Origin: an uncultured Gammaproteobacteria bacterium
Lineage (GTDB): Bacteria; Pseudomonadota; Gammaproteobacteria; Pseudomonadales; DT-91
Reading direction: 5' to 3'
NCBI GenBank assembly: GCA_929200485.1
Contig: CAKMZU010000001.1
Span: 43,557-49,650, forward strand
Length of the DNA: 6,094 nt
This document shows positions 1 through 5,951 of this stretch, in pieces; the stretch's first letter is position 1; every line of letters starts with the position of its first letter. The translations under genes and the position numbers were made by a program. A model generated the notes under the pieces. The model saw only the letters and a list, made by a program, of their open reading frames with translations. It did no database searches and was not told the DNA's origin.

Positions 1-50
1 TTGAGGCCACGGGTTATTGAGAGGTTACATTTTTTAACTCATTTATTTGA

Positions 51-863
51 TTATTCGATGGATTCTTTTTTTGCATTAAAAAAACGTCGCGCCTGTTCTA
101 TATGCGCATCAGTAAATGGGGCAGCCAAAACTGCTTCGACGCCTAATTTTTTAGCAGATTCAATAATATGCTCGTCATCATCAAAAAATATTATATTTTC
201 AGCGAGAATCTTATTTTTTGTTAACTTCTCGAACATTTGTGTTTTATCTCCAAGACCATTTGTGCCATCGACACCTCCACAGGATTTTGGCGTCAGTACA
301 AAACTGCGTTTTTCATCTCTAAACCTTTCACTAACAATATGATTAACCACAATTTTTGCTACCTCTTCAAATCCGAACGATAATATCCCAATAGCGACAT
401 CAGGATTTTCCTCTAAAATACCGTTGAATTGTTGACTTATATCTTTGATGGCAAAATCATCATCCTCAACCTTATATCGGTCTTCTTTAGCTAAAAAAGA
501 GAAAGGGTTCTGATTAATTTCTCCAGTAATATCTCTTTCCAAAAGGCATTTATCAAGATCAACCCCCAAGATATATTTTGTTGCAGTTGAAATAGTTATT
601 GGGCTATTTTTACGTGAATCAGGCGACAGCGATTTTGAAGGGGTTTTCCTGCCTGGAGTTGATGGTTTATCAGCTCCAGTACTTGCAGGAATAACAAGCT
701 TTAAACCACCCGCCTTCATTTTTAACCTTCCCTTTTTAGCTTTGCTTGGCTGGTCGTCACTCACCTTGCAAGCCTGAGATCTATTTCCATCGCCATTTCC
801 ACTCAAAACATAGACAGGTATCAACAACAGAGAAAAAAACCAACTTACAATCACAGCCCTCAA
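51..863 (-). CDS. Exported HAD-superfamily phosphatase-like protein, downstream member of a paralogous pair
   Basis: The 270-residue product has a signal peptide (about residues 1-21, hydrophobic core VSWFFSLLLIPVYVL) and no second membrane segment, so the catalytic domain is probably periplasmic or secreted. Residues 33-90 form a basic linker with four Ser/Thr-Pro pairs (69-70, 74-75, 80-81, 87-88). The HAD domain covers about 96-265: motif I is D102-L-D104-K-C106, motif II is S162 in ILSFG, motif III is K207, and motif IV is D228-D229-D230 after IIFF. All core catalytic positions are present, so a Mg-dependent phosphohydrolase or phosphotransferase is plausible; the substrate is unknown. 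Only about 58 residues separate motifs I and II, so there is no large C1 cap. The start is TTG, supported by AGGAG seven bases upstream, and it overlaps the stop of the preceding paralogue by four bases, which implies translational coupling. The HAD call is firm; the export call is likely. Confidence 0.85.
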   Translation of the reverse strand: MRAVIVSWFFSLLLIPVYVLSGNGDGNRSQACKVSDDQPSKAKKGRLKMKAGGLKLVIPASTGADKPSTPGRKTPSKSLSPDSRKNSPITISTATKYILGVDLDKCLLERDITGEINQNPFSFLAKEDRYKVEDDDFAIKDISQQFNGILEENPDVAIGILSFGFEEVAKIVVNHIVSERFRDEKRSFVLTPKSCGGVDGTNGLGDKTQMFEKLTKNKILAENIIFFDDDEHIIESAKKLGVEAVLAAPFTDAHIEQARRFFNAKKESIE

Positions 864-1669
864 TGTCTTACTCCTGAATGTTTGTTAATAAACCCTTTCG
901 CAACATTGAGACTGTTTTCATCGAAAGGTTCAGCATATTGCGATGCCACACCTATTTTTTGTGTGTCAGTTAAGTTCCTACTGTTATCATCAAACAGTAT
1001 GGTTCGCTCGAATGGTATACCCGTTTCTTGAGCAATTTGCTCAATCATTTTATTTTTATTCGCAGGATTGGGGTGATACCAATCTCGCCCCCCAACATCC
1101 TGAGGCGTTTTAACAATAATCTTATCCCTATGTTTTTCATCAATCACTAGATCGAGCGCTTTATTGATAATATCTTTCCGGCCAAATGATGCGATAGATA
1201 GCCTCACCCGCTGATCATCAAGAAATGCATTGAGATCTTTTCGAGGCGACTTCAATCCAAAATCATTTTCAGAAACTTTCACTTGGGCTATGGAAGTATC
1301 TCGATGAGGATAACAAAAATTATCCTTCATTAAGCAGCGGTCAAAATCAAGAACAACAGAAACTTTTTCAGACGGTTCATTTTTTTCTGCTTTTTTCTGA
1401 ACCTGATGATCGGGAGCGTTTTCATTTTTTATTTCAGGATGCCGGGCTGGCGATGCAACGTTTTTTTTCTGTAATCTTTCTTTATAAATATAAATATAAA
1501 TAATCGACGCTGCCGCGGCTAAAGAAGCAACACCCGCACCAACTAATAAATAAGGTAATTTGGTAAATTCCTTAGTGTCACTTTTTGAAACAGAAGAAAA
1601 TAACATCAGGGCTGACAAAAATATTGTCAGCGCCGCTCTCGATATTTTATAAAAACTCAAAACGTTCAT
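860..1669 (-). CDS. Membrane-anchored HAD-superfamily phosphatase-like protein, upstream member of a paralogous pair
   Basis: With the ATG at 1669 the product has 269 residues. A first hydrophobic segment lies at about 12-28 and a second at about 38-62, followed at once by the basic stretch KERLQKK (63-69). The positive-inside rule then places the rest in the cytoplasm, whether the first segment is cleaved or stays as a membrane helix. A charged linker (about 70-102) leads to the HAD domain: motif I D108-F-D110-R-C112, motif II S161 in IASFG, motif III K205, motif IV D227-D228 with N232. All core positions of an active Mg-dependent HAD phosphatase are present, and the cap is short. It aligns with the downstream gene through all four motifs and through the GG following the TP pair before motif III, so the two are paralogues. 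The start is uncertain: an in-frame TTG at 1693 adds eight residues, and neither start has a good Shine-Dalgarno site. ATG was preferred because it gives a compact N-region before the hydrophobic segment. The substrate is unknown. Confidence 0.82.
   Translation of the reverse strand: MNVLSFYKISRAALTIFLSALMLFSSVSKSDTKEFTKLPYLLVGAGVASLAAAASIIYIYIYKERLQKKNVASPARHPEIKNENAPDHQVQKKAEKNEPSEKVSVVLDFDRCLMKDNFCYPHRDTSIAQVKVSENDFGLKSPRKDLNAFLDDQRVRLSIASFGRKDIINKALDLVIDEKHRDKIIVKTPQDVGGRDWYHPNPANKNKMIEQIAQETGIPFERTILFDDNSRNLTDTQKIGVASQYAEPFDENSLNVAKGFINKHSGVRH
871..875 (-). promoter_or_regulatory. Shine-Dalgarno site that fixes the TTG start at 863
   Basis: Read on the minus strand this is AGGAG with a 7-base spacer to TTG. 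It lies inside the 3' end of the upstream HAD gene. The next in-frame ATG is residue 49, which would remove the signal peptide, so this site decides in favour of TTG. Confidence 0.75.
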
Positions 1670-1722
1670 ATCTGATTGAGTGGTTTTCAGCAAAAAAGTT
1701 CATTTCTTAACGTTTAATCTCA

Positions 1723-1741
1723 ATGTAGCGAGCCGCTACAT
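1723..1741. repeat. Perfect 8-bp inverted repeat in the divergent intergenic region, possible operator
   Basis: ATGTAGCG and CGCTACAT are separated by the three bases AGC. The palindrome lies just upstream of the HAD pair, in what would be its leader or promoter, and about 220 bases before the receptor start. Neither side carries a run of T, so an intrinsic terminator is unlikely. A regulator-binding site or leader hairpin is the simplest reading. No convincing -35/-10 pair was found in 1694-1964 for either direction. Confidence 0.4.
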
Positions 1742-1918
1742 GTTTCTTAATCCACGCTCAAAGAATAACCGCATCGCAATGACACGCCCATTAAAGCGAA
1801 AGAGATCACGAATGCGCGTTCGCCGTCATATTTCTGTAAAATTTCAGTTACAATAACGCTCCATACAAAGACTAGGAAAGCTTGTACTCAAGGCGAAAAA
1901 TTCCTGCGTCCGAGCTAT

Positions 1919-1936
1919 TTATTCAAAAAAGAATAA
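1919..1936. repeat. AT-rich inverted repeat in the receptor leader
   Basis: TTATTC and GAATAA flank a six-A spacer, 29 bases before the receptor start codon. It could be a regulator half-site pair or a weak leader hairpin, but it is AT-rich enough to occur by chance. It does not resemble a Fur box. Confidence 0.25.
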
Positions 1937-1952
1937 CAATAATAAACATCAG

Positions 1953-1958
1953 AAGGAG
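1953..1958 (+). promoter_or_regulatory. Strong Shine-Dalgarno site that fixes the TTG start of the receptor
   Basis: AAGGAG lies six bases before TTG at 1965. The predicted protein from this TTG begins with a complete signal peptide, so the unusual start codon is well supported. Confidence 0.8.
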
Positions 1959-1962
1959 TTTA

Positions 1963-1983
1963 TTTTGAATTCGATATTCAAGA
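1963..1983 (+). promoter_or_regulatory. Possible hairpin enclosing the receptor TTG start codon
   Basis: TTGAAT (1965-1970) and ATTCAA (1976-1981) are inverted around TCGAT, and the stem extends by a T.G and a T-A pair to 1963/1983. The start codon would sit in the stem just downstream of the ribosome binding site. The stem is AT-rich and weak, so an effect on translation is only a possibility. Confidence 0.25.
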
Positions 1984-4181
1984 AGGCAGCCTTGCCTGCG
2001 GCTATTGCAGCCATTTTAACACCAACCGCTTGGTCAGAGGATGATTCAGCCGGCCTTGAAGAAGTGGTTGTTACCGCGCAAAAGCGTGAGCAAAACCTAC
2101 AAGATGTGCCGGTGGCAATCACTGCCATTAATGCAGAGCAACTAACCGATCGAAAAATCGATGACATTTCTGACGTTGGATCTACAGCGCCTAACGTTCA
2201 AATTGCCCCATCACCGGGTGGCTCAACTGGCGCAACTGTCGCTATTCGAGGTGCTGCATCCATTAACCCTGCAGCAACCTGGGAGCCTTCCGTTGGCATC
2301 TATATGGATGGCGTTTTTATTGCCAAAAACGTCGGCGGTATTTTTGATGTCGCTGAATTATCGGCCATCGAAATCCTCCGCGGCCCGCAAGGCACACTTT
2401 ATGGTAAAAACACCACAGGTGGTGCGTTAAACTTGGTTACTCGTAAACCTTATGAAGAATTCGGCGCTAAAGTGAAAGTTGGCGCAGGCAACTACGGTTA
2501 CACCGAATGGGGCGGTACCGTCGACTCCGGCATGTTAGGTGATAAAGTTAGCTTAATGGCCTCCTACACCAAACGCGACCGCGATGGTTTTTATGACAAC
2601 ACAGCACCTAACGCCAAGATCGACGAGTTTAAGAAATTAGATTCACAGGCAGGCCTATTTAAAGCCAGTATTGATGCAACGGATACGTTGAATTTCACCT
2701 ATACCTATGACTTTGCTGAACGGGATAATACGGTTGCGTTTGGGCAGCTTGAAGTGCTAGATGCTAATGGCGACCTTCCAAAACCCAAGCGTCTTGGTGA
2801 AGGTACGCTAGATGGTGCAGGTTATGACAAATCCAAAACTCAGGGCCATAATTTGATTACCGCATTTGATATTAATGATCAGTTGATGCTGAAATCCATC
2901 ACAGCCTATCGCGAAATGGAGTTCAACGACTCAAATGATTATGATGGAGGAGCAACTCTAGGCTTCCACACTGATAGAAATGTCGAACAAAGCCAAACAT
3001 CACAAGAGCTTCAACTTATTGGTCAATTCGAAAAAATAGCTTTTGTTTCTGGATTATTCTATTTTACCGATGACGTTGAGGTATCCAATCCTTATTCTAC
3101 ATCGCTAAACCCAGTCGAACCTACTAGACATTACTATGGTGTAACATCTAATTCTTATGCAATTTTTGGTCAAGCAGACTGGTTTGCTACCGATAGATTA
3201 ACGTTAACAGTTGGCGGACGATATACATCAGAGACCAAAGACGCTTACGCCAATCATCCAGACGACAGATCTGTTTTTCTTGGATTTAACGCAAATGGCA
3301 CTCCAAACATCGGCTCAACGCCTAAATATACAGAATCAGTCGATGAAAGTGACACTTGGACAAATTTCAGCCCTATGGCCGCAGTTTTTTACCAAATAAA
3401 CGACGAAATCAATTCCTATTTTAAAGTCTCTCAAGGGTGGAGAGCTGGAGGATTTAATGGCGAGGCTGCTACGGCTGAAGAAGCAAAGGTACCTTACGAA
3501 GAAGAAGTTACAACCAGTTACGAGTTAGGTTTTAAAGGCCGTTCAGAAGATAACCGCATTCAGTACAACTTTGCTATTTTCAGAAATGAAATTAAAGATA
3601 TGCAATTATCAAACTATAACGCTTTAACAGGGTATTCAAATATAGAAAATGCTGGCGAAGCATTAATCACGGGGATTGAATTGGAGACTCAATTAGTCCT
3701 TACCGAAGGCTTAATTGCTACTTTTAGCCACGGGTACATGAATGCCAAGTATCTTGACTTCATGACGTATGAATTAAACCAAACAACAGGGCAGCGCGAA
3801 AGAGTTCAGAGCAAAGATACTGCCACTTTCGCTTACACACCTGAATCTAAATCAGCTATTGGCTTCATTTATACGCAAGAACTCGATTTTGGTGAATTTA
3901 AAATGAACGCAGATTACTCTTATACCAGTGATCAAGTGTTCTATCGTCAAGCTAGCTCCTCAAAAAGAACAGAAAGTGTTGACTATGCATTGTTAAACGG
4001 TCGTATTGCATTGAACGATATCAATATCGCTGGCTCGCAAACATTAGATCTAGGCGTTTGGGCTAAGAACCTAACAGGCGAAGCTTATCGCATCAACGGT
4101 ATCCCATATTCGCCAGGTACTGCTGTTAATTACTACGGCGACCCACGCACCTTTGGCGCAGACGTTACCTATCACTTCTAA
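1965..4181 (+). CDS. TonB-dependent outer-membrane receptor
   Basis: This 738-residue protein is a complete TonB-dependent receptor, a 22-strand outer-membrane barrel that imports a scarce ligand using the TonB-ExbB-ExbD system. The signal peptide (about 1-24) ends in a plausible AWS cleavage site. The TonB box is EEVVVTA at 32-38. The plug spans about 46-160 and shows the family hallmarks VAIRG (92-96), VGIYMDGVF (110-118) and IEILRGPQGTLYGKNTTGG (135-153). The barrel fills about 165-738 and ends in a terminal aromatic residue (TYHF), as expected for assembly by the BAM complex. Length is normal and there is no break. There is no long N-terminal extension like those of FecA-type signalling receptors. 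No neighbouring enzyme or inner-membrane transporter indicates the substrate; siderophore, vitamin, glycan or other ligands are all possible. The start is TTG with a strong ribosome binding site. Arg and Gly codon use shifts in the middle of the gene. Confidence 0.95.
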   Translation: MNSIFKKAALPAAIAAILTPTAWSEDDSAGLEEVVVTAQKREQNLQDVPVAITAINAEQLTDRKIDDISDVGSTAPNVQIAPSPGGSTGATVAIRGAASINPAATWEPSVGIYMDGVFIAKNVGGIFDVAELSAIEILRGPQGTLYGKNTTGGALNLVTRKPYEEFGAKVKVGAGNYGYTEWGGTVDSGMLGDKVSLMASYTKRDRDGFYDNTAPNAKIDEFKKLDSQAGLFKASIDATDTLNFTYTYDFAERDNTVAFGQLEVLDANGDLPKPKRLGEGTLDGAGYDKSKTQGHNLITAFDINDQLMLKSITAYREMEFNDSNDYDGGATLGFHTDRNVEQSQTSQELQLIGQFEKIAFVSGLFYFTDDVEVSNPYSTSLNPVEPTRHYYGVTSNSYAIFGQADWFATDRLTLTVGGRYTSETKDAYANHPDDRSVFLGFNANGTPNIGSTPKYTESVDESDTWTNFSPMAAVFYQINDEINSYFKVSQGWRAGGFNGEAATAEEAKVPYEEEVTTSYELGFKGRSEDNRIQYNFAIFRNEIKDMQLSNYNALTGYSNIENAGEALITGIELETQLVLTEGLIATFSHGYMNAKYLDFMTYELNQTTGQRERVQSKDTATFAYTPESKSAIGFIYTQELDFGEFKMNADYSYTSDQVFYRQASSSKRTESVDYALLNGRIALNDINIAGSQTLDLGVWAKNLTGEAYRINGIPYSPGTAVNYYGDPRTFGADVTYHF

Positions 4182-4190
4182 ATCTCTACC

Positions 4191-4217
4191 AAAGCAGCGG
4201 CTAAGCCGCTGTTTTTT
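4191..4217 (+). terminator. Intrinsic terminator of the receptor gene, shared by the converging gene
   Basis: A perfect 7-bp GC-rich stem, CAGCGGC (4195-4201) and GCCGCTG (4205-4211), closes on the loop TAA and is followed by six T. A G.T pair and an AAA/TTT extension lengthen the stem. It begins 9 bases after the receptor stop. The convergent minus-strand gene ends at 4219, so the same hairpin may also slow transcription from that side, although its minus-strand T tract is poor. Confidence 0.9.
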
Positions 4218-4218
4218 C

Positions 4219-4617
4219 TTATGGCTTTTTTACAAAAGCATTTACAACAACCCTAACAAGCTTCATCACTATCAAACCATTTGGTTGCTCCACAGTCTGC
4301 AACGATTCTGTGTAAGTGGTCACCTTGAGATCTTCCTCTGACATTTGCCTAACAACAGCTACGCTATTTGCGCCATTGATTCGAGCACTCTCAATAGCCA
4401 TAATCGTTCCTATATCGGCACTTTGATTTTGTAGCGCACTTGCTGGTAGCCTTATACCTAAAACATCGGCAAATACTTCATCCATTTCTCCACCTGATAG
4501 AGAGTTTTGGCGCGTTAGTGAAGGGTGAATATTATCCAGTGAATAATCTTCTGGATCACTGGCAAACCCTGCGCTACTAATTAATATACAGGCGAGTATT
4601 CCGCATTTTTTATTCAT
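4219..4617 (-). CDS. Small secreted protein of unknown function with a GAN motif
   Basis: The 132-residue product has a clear signal peptide (1-19, cleavage after GFA), so it is probably periplasmic. I do not recognise the family. The mature part begins polar (SDPEDYSLDNIHPSLTRQNS). About 45-60 looks helical. Residues 70-90 read as a helix followed by GANSVAVVR, and two Val-rich strands follow (about 96-101 and 114-128). The pattern of a helix, GAN and a Val-rich strand recalls small alpha/beta envelope domains such as those of RcsF, YbjQ or DUF4156, but this is only a resemblance. The single Cys residues at 5 and 10 fall inside the signal peptide and there is no lipobox. ATG start; upstream GGAAG is only three bases from the start, a weak ribosome site. 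It converges on the receptor gene and is probably a separate transcription unit. Confidence 0.72.
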   Translation of the reverse strand: MNKKCGILACILISSAGFASDPEDYSLDNIHPSLTRQNSLSGGEMDEVFADVLGIRLPASALQNQSADIGTIMAIESARINGANSVAVVRQMSEEDLKVTTYTESLQTVEQPNGLIVMKLVRVVVNAFVKKP

Positions 4618-4782
4618 AATCTTCCATCATTATTTTTAAAAAGCAGGTTAGACTAAACACTGCGATAAAAAATTCAGACAAGAAAATGACAATTGGTTAA
4701 TATGCAGACATCTATCGGTGCATCTGATTTTTTCTATTGCCCAGACAACAACTACAATTTTTACCTTCTTTTTTTGGATGGG

Positions 4783-4824
4783 TAGGGAGACTTCCCTTTA
4801 AAATCCTCAATTCTATCCTCCCTA
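4783..4824. repeat. 7-bp inverted repeat with an alternative internal hairpin
   Basis: TAGGGAG and CTCCCTA are exact complements 28 bases apart. The left arm can instead pair locally, as GGGA-GACT-TCCC at 4785-4796, so two exclusive folds exist. No T tract follows either fold. The role is unknown and chance is not excluded. Confidence 0.25.
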
Positions 4825-4871
4825 TGACAAACTTTATGCCTTCACTAAATGATTGGAAGTTCTGAGAATTA

Positions 4872-4946
4872 CCTTAACGGCACCGCTATTAATTGCTTTC
4901 GGTTTCTGCCTGAATGCAAAATCAATTAATAGGGATACCCTTAAGA
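4872..4946 (-). repeat. Long imperfect inverted repeat, strong hairpin as minus-strand RNA
   Basis: Arms 4872-4895 and 4923-4946 are 24 bases each around a 27-base loop. The inner ten base pairs (CTATTAATTG / CAATTAATAG) are perfect. Overall 19 of 24 positions are Watson-Crick. On the minus strand three more become G.U pairs, leaving two mismatches, whereas on the plus strand the same three are A.C clashes. It lies 45 bases downstream of the stop of the 142-residue minus-strand gene but lacks a T tract, so it is not a normal terminator. It could be a 3' UTR structure, a small RNA or a MITE-like remnant. No target-site duplication is evident. Confidence 0.5.
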
Positions 4947-4991
4947 AAACAGAATGATAAACACTTATTCAATTCAAAAAATTGCCTGTAA

Positions 4992-5420
4992 TTATTCTAC
5001 CCAGCATTGCGATAATGGTAAAAAAAGACTGTAGGTTTGTTTATATAATTGACGATAAATTTTTAAGGTCTCGTCATCCACATCTCCATCAAGGTTAATT
5101 CCAATATGGTTAGCGATCAATTGATCGTTCAATATATCGTCAACAGGCTTAACCAGAACCGAACAGAGTGTTTTTGTTTCACTTGCTATTGTATTTTCAG
5201 ACAGATCATCCTGATCACTATTAAGCGTTAAAACAAGTTCATTTGCTTTGACGATAAATGGCTCAAAGTTTTTTTTGCATTCTTCCGTTTTAAAATAGTT
5301 AAAGTTACCCAGAGTTTGTATTAAAACAGCCTTTATCGTATCGTAATTTATGGTTTTGTAACCTGAACTGAAAGAAAGTTGAACGGGTACAATAAGAAAA
5401 AAAAGAAGAAGGGGCTTCAT
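4992..5420 (-). CDS. Small secreted three-cysteine protein of unknown function
   Basis: The 142-residue product starts with a classic signal peptide (about 1-18, core LLLFFLIVPVQLSF). I do not recognise the family. The mature part looks mostly helical and acidic, with an Asp-rich stretch at 109-117 (NLDGDVDDE). Cysteines are at 48, 86 and 139; two could form a disulfide in the periplasm. The protein ends QCWVE. The start is ATG; the upstream bases show no good ribosome binding site, only GAAAG three bases away. An alternative reading frame over the 5' end extends to 5562 but lacks a sensible signal sequence. The gene is divergent from the 117-residue gene across 177 bases, so the two may share control. 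Confidence is high that it is coding and low on function. Confidence 0.65.
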   Translation of the reverse strand: MKPLLLFFLIVPVQLSFSSGYKTINYDTIKAVLIQTLGNFNYFKTEECKKNFEPFIVKANELVLTLNSDQDDLSENTIASETKTLCSVLVKPVDDILNDQLIANHIGINLDGDVDDETLKIYRQLYKQTYSLFLPLSQCWVE

Positions 5421-5445
5421 AGACTTTCATAAAATTTGTATTTCG

Positions 5446-5504
5446 GTCTATTGAGTCCAGCGAGAAATAAAAGTTCGAAAAATTGATGTACAGACTCAGT
5501 AGAT
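5446..5504. repeat. Imperfect 12-bp inverted repeat in the divergent promoter region
   Basis: Arms 5446-5457 (GTCTATTGAGTC) and 5493-5504 (GACTCAGTAGAT) complement at 10 of 12 positions with a 35-base spacer. It lies between two divergent secreted-protein genes, where an operator pair would be expected. A T run follows the right arm, but the loop is too long for a typical terminator. Confidence 0.35.
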
Positions 5505-5563
5505 TTTTCAAACAAACCCTCAATATACCCTCTACAAAAGGAACTAAATTAAGACTACGCATC

Positions 5564-5569
5564 TAAAAT
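5564..5569 (+). promoter_or_regulatory. Possible -10 box for the 117-residue gene
   Basis: TAAAAT matches the -10 consensus at five of six bases and lies 28 bases before the GTG start, giving a short leader. No matching -35 box is found at 16-18 bases, so this is weak. Confidence 0.2.
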
Positions 5570-5597
5570 CGCATCGTTAGCTGACAATGGAATTAAT

Positions 5598-5951
5598 GTG
5601 AAAGTTTACGGTGTAATTTTAATCTTTTTTTATAGCACTTTTTTAGCAGGGGCGAATACTATAGCTACGGGTCAACCGCTAGAAAACGATCTCGTGTGGA
5701 TTATCAACAGGGATTTTTCCAAAAAGCATAGTGGAATTTTTACCTACAACATTGAAGAGCTGGACGCAGTCATGCTAAATGCGCTAGCAGGCAAAACCTC
5801 CATTAAAGACTGTGAATTCAAACAGATATTTCAAACATGTTATCAGCAATATCTAGAAAAAATCCCTGAACATATGGTTCAAATACATCATAAAACAAAG
5901 GATATTGCCATATATATCCATGCATTAATCAGATATACAGTGCTCAACTGA
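5598..5951 (+). CDS. Small secreted two-cysteine protein of unknown function
   Basis: The 117-residue product has a signal peptide (about 1-19, core VILIFFYSTFLAGA, plausible cleavage after AGA). The family is not recognised. The mature protein is largely helical, with Cys72 and Cys81 nine residues apart, suited to one periplasmic disulfide. His residues cluster at 92, 97, 98 and 108. The start is GTG, with GGA six bases upstream as a modest ribosome site; the next in-frame ATG is residue 59, which would lose the signal peptide. An out-of-frame ATG overlaps the GTG and runs straight into TGA (ATGTGA). The gene is divergent from the 142-residue secreted protein and is followed about 115 bases later by a palindromic terminator. 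Confidence 0.62.
   Translation: MKVYGVILIFFYSTFLAGANTIATGQPLENDLVWIINRDFSKKHSGIFTYNIEELDAVMLNALAGKTSIKDCEFKQIFQTCYQQYLEKIPEHMVQIHHKTKDIAIYIHALIRYTVLN

Larger units (their letters stand above)
4618..4991. other. 374-bp gene-free region with inverted repeats
   Basis: No convincing gene is seen; the longest candidate examined is a 27-codon ATG frame at 4702 with no ribosome site or recognisable signal. The region must hold the promoter of the 132-residue gene, for which only weak matches exist. It contains a GC-richer short inverted repeat (TAGGGAG 4783-4789, CTCCCTA 4818-4824) and a long imperfect inverted repeat at 4872-4946. Confidence 0.6.

Noticed and set aside
1..342. Plus-strand 113-codon frame at the left end
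   Set aside because: It runs antisense through the HAD motifs of the well-supported minus-strand gene and has no signal or family resemblance of its own.
1849..1854. TACAAT as a -10 box for the receptor
   Set aside because: No credible -35 box at the right distance, and the region is AT-rich enough for chance matches.
1949..2167. 72-codon minus-strand frame over the receptor 5' end
   Set aside because: It is a mirror of the receptor signal peptide and TonB box region, with Ser/Ala-rich shadow composition and no ribosome site considered convincing.
4872..4946. Integron attC site
   Set aside because: The arms end in TTAAG/GTTAAGG-like bases that resemble core sites, but the RYYYAAC/GTTRRRY consensus fails at key positions and the surrounding genes are in mixed orientation with no integrase.
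5305..5562. 85-codon minus-strand frame overlapping the start of the 142-residue gene
   Set aside because: The overlapping frame with a clean signal peptide and ATG at 5420 is far more gene-like; this one has no recognisable features.
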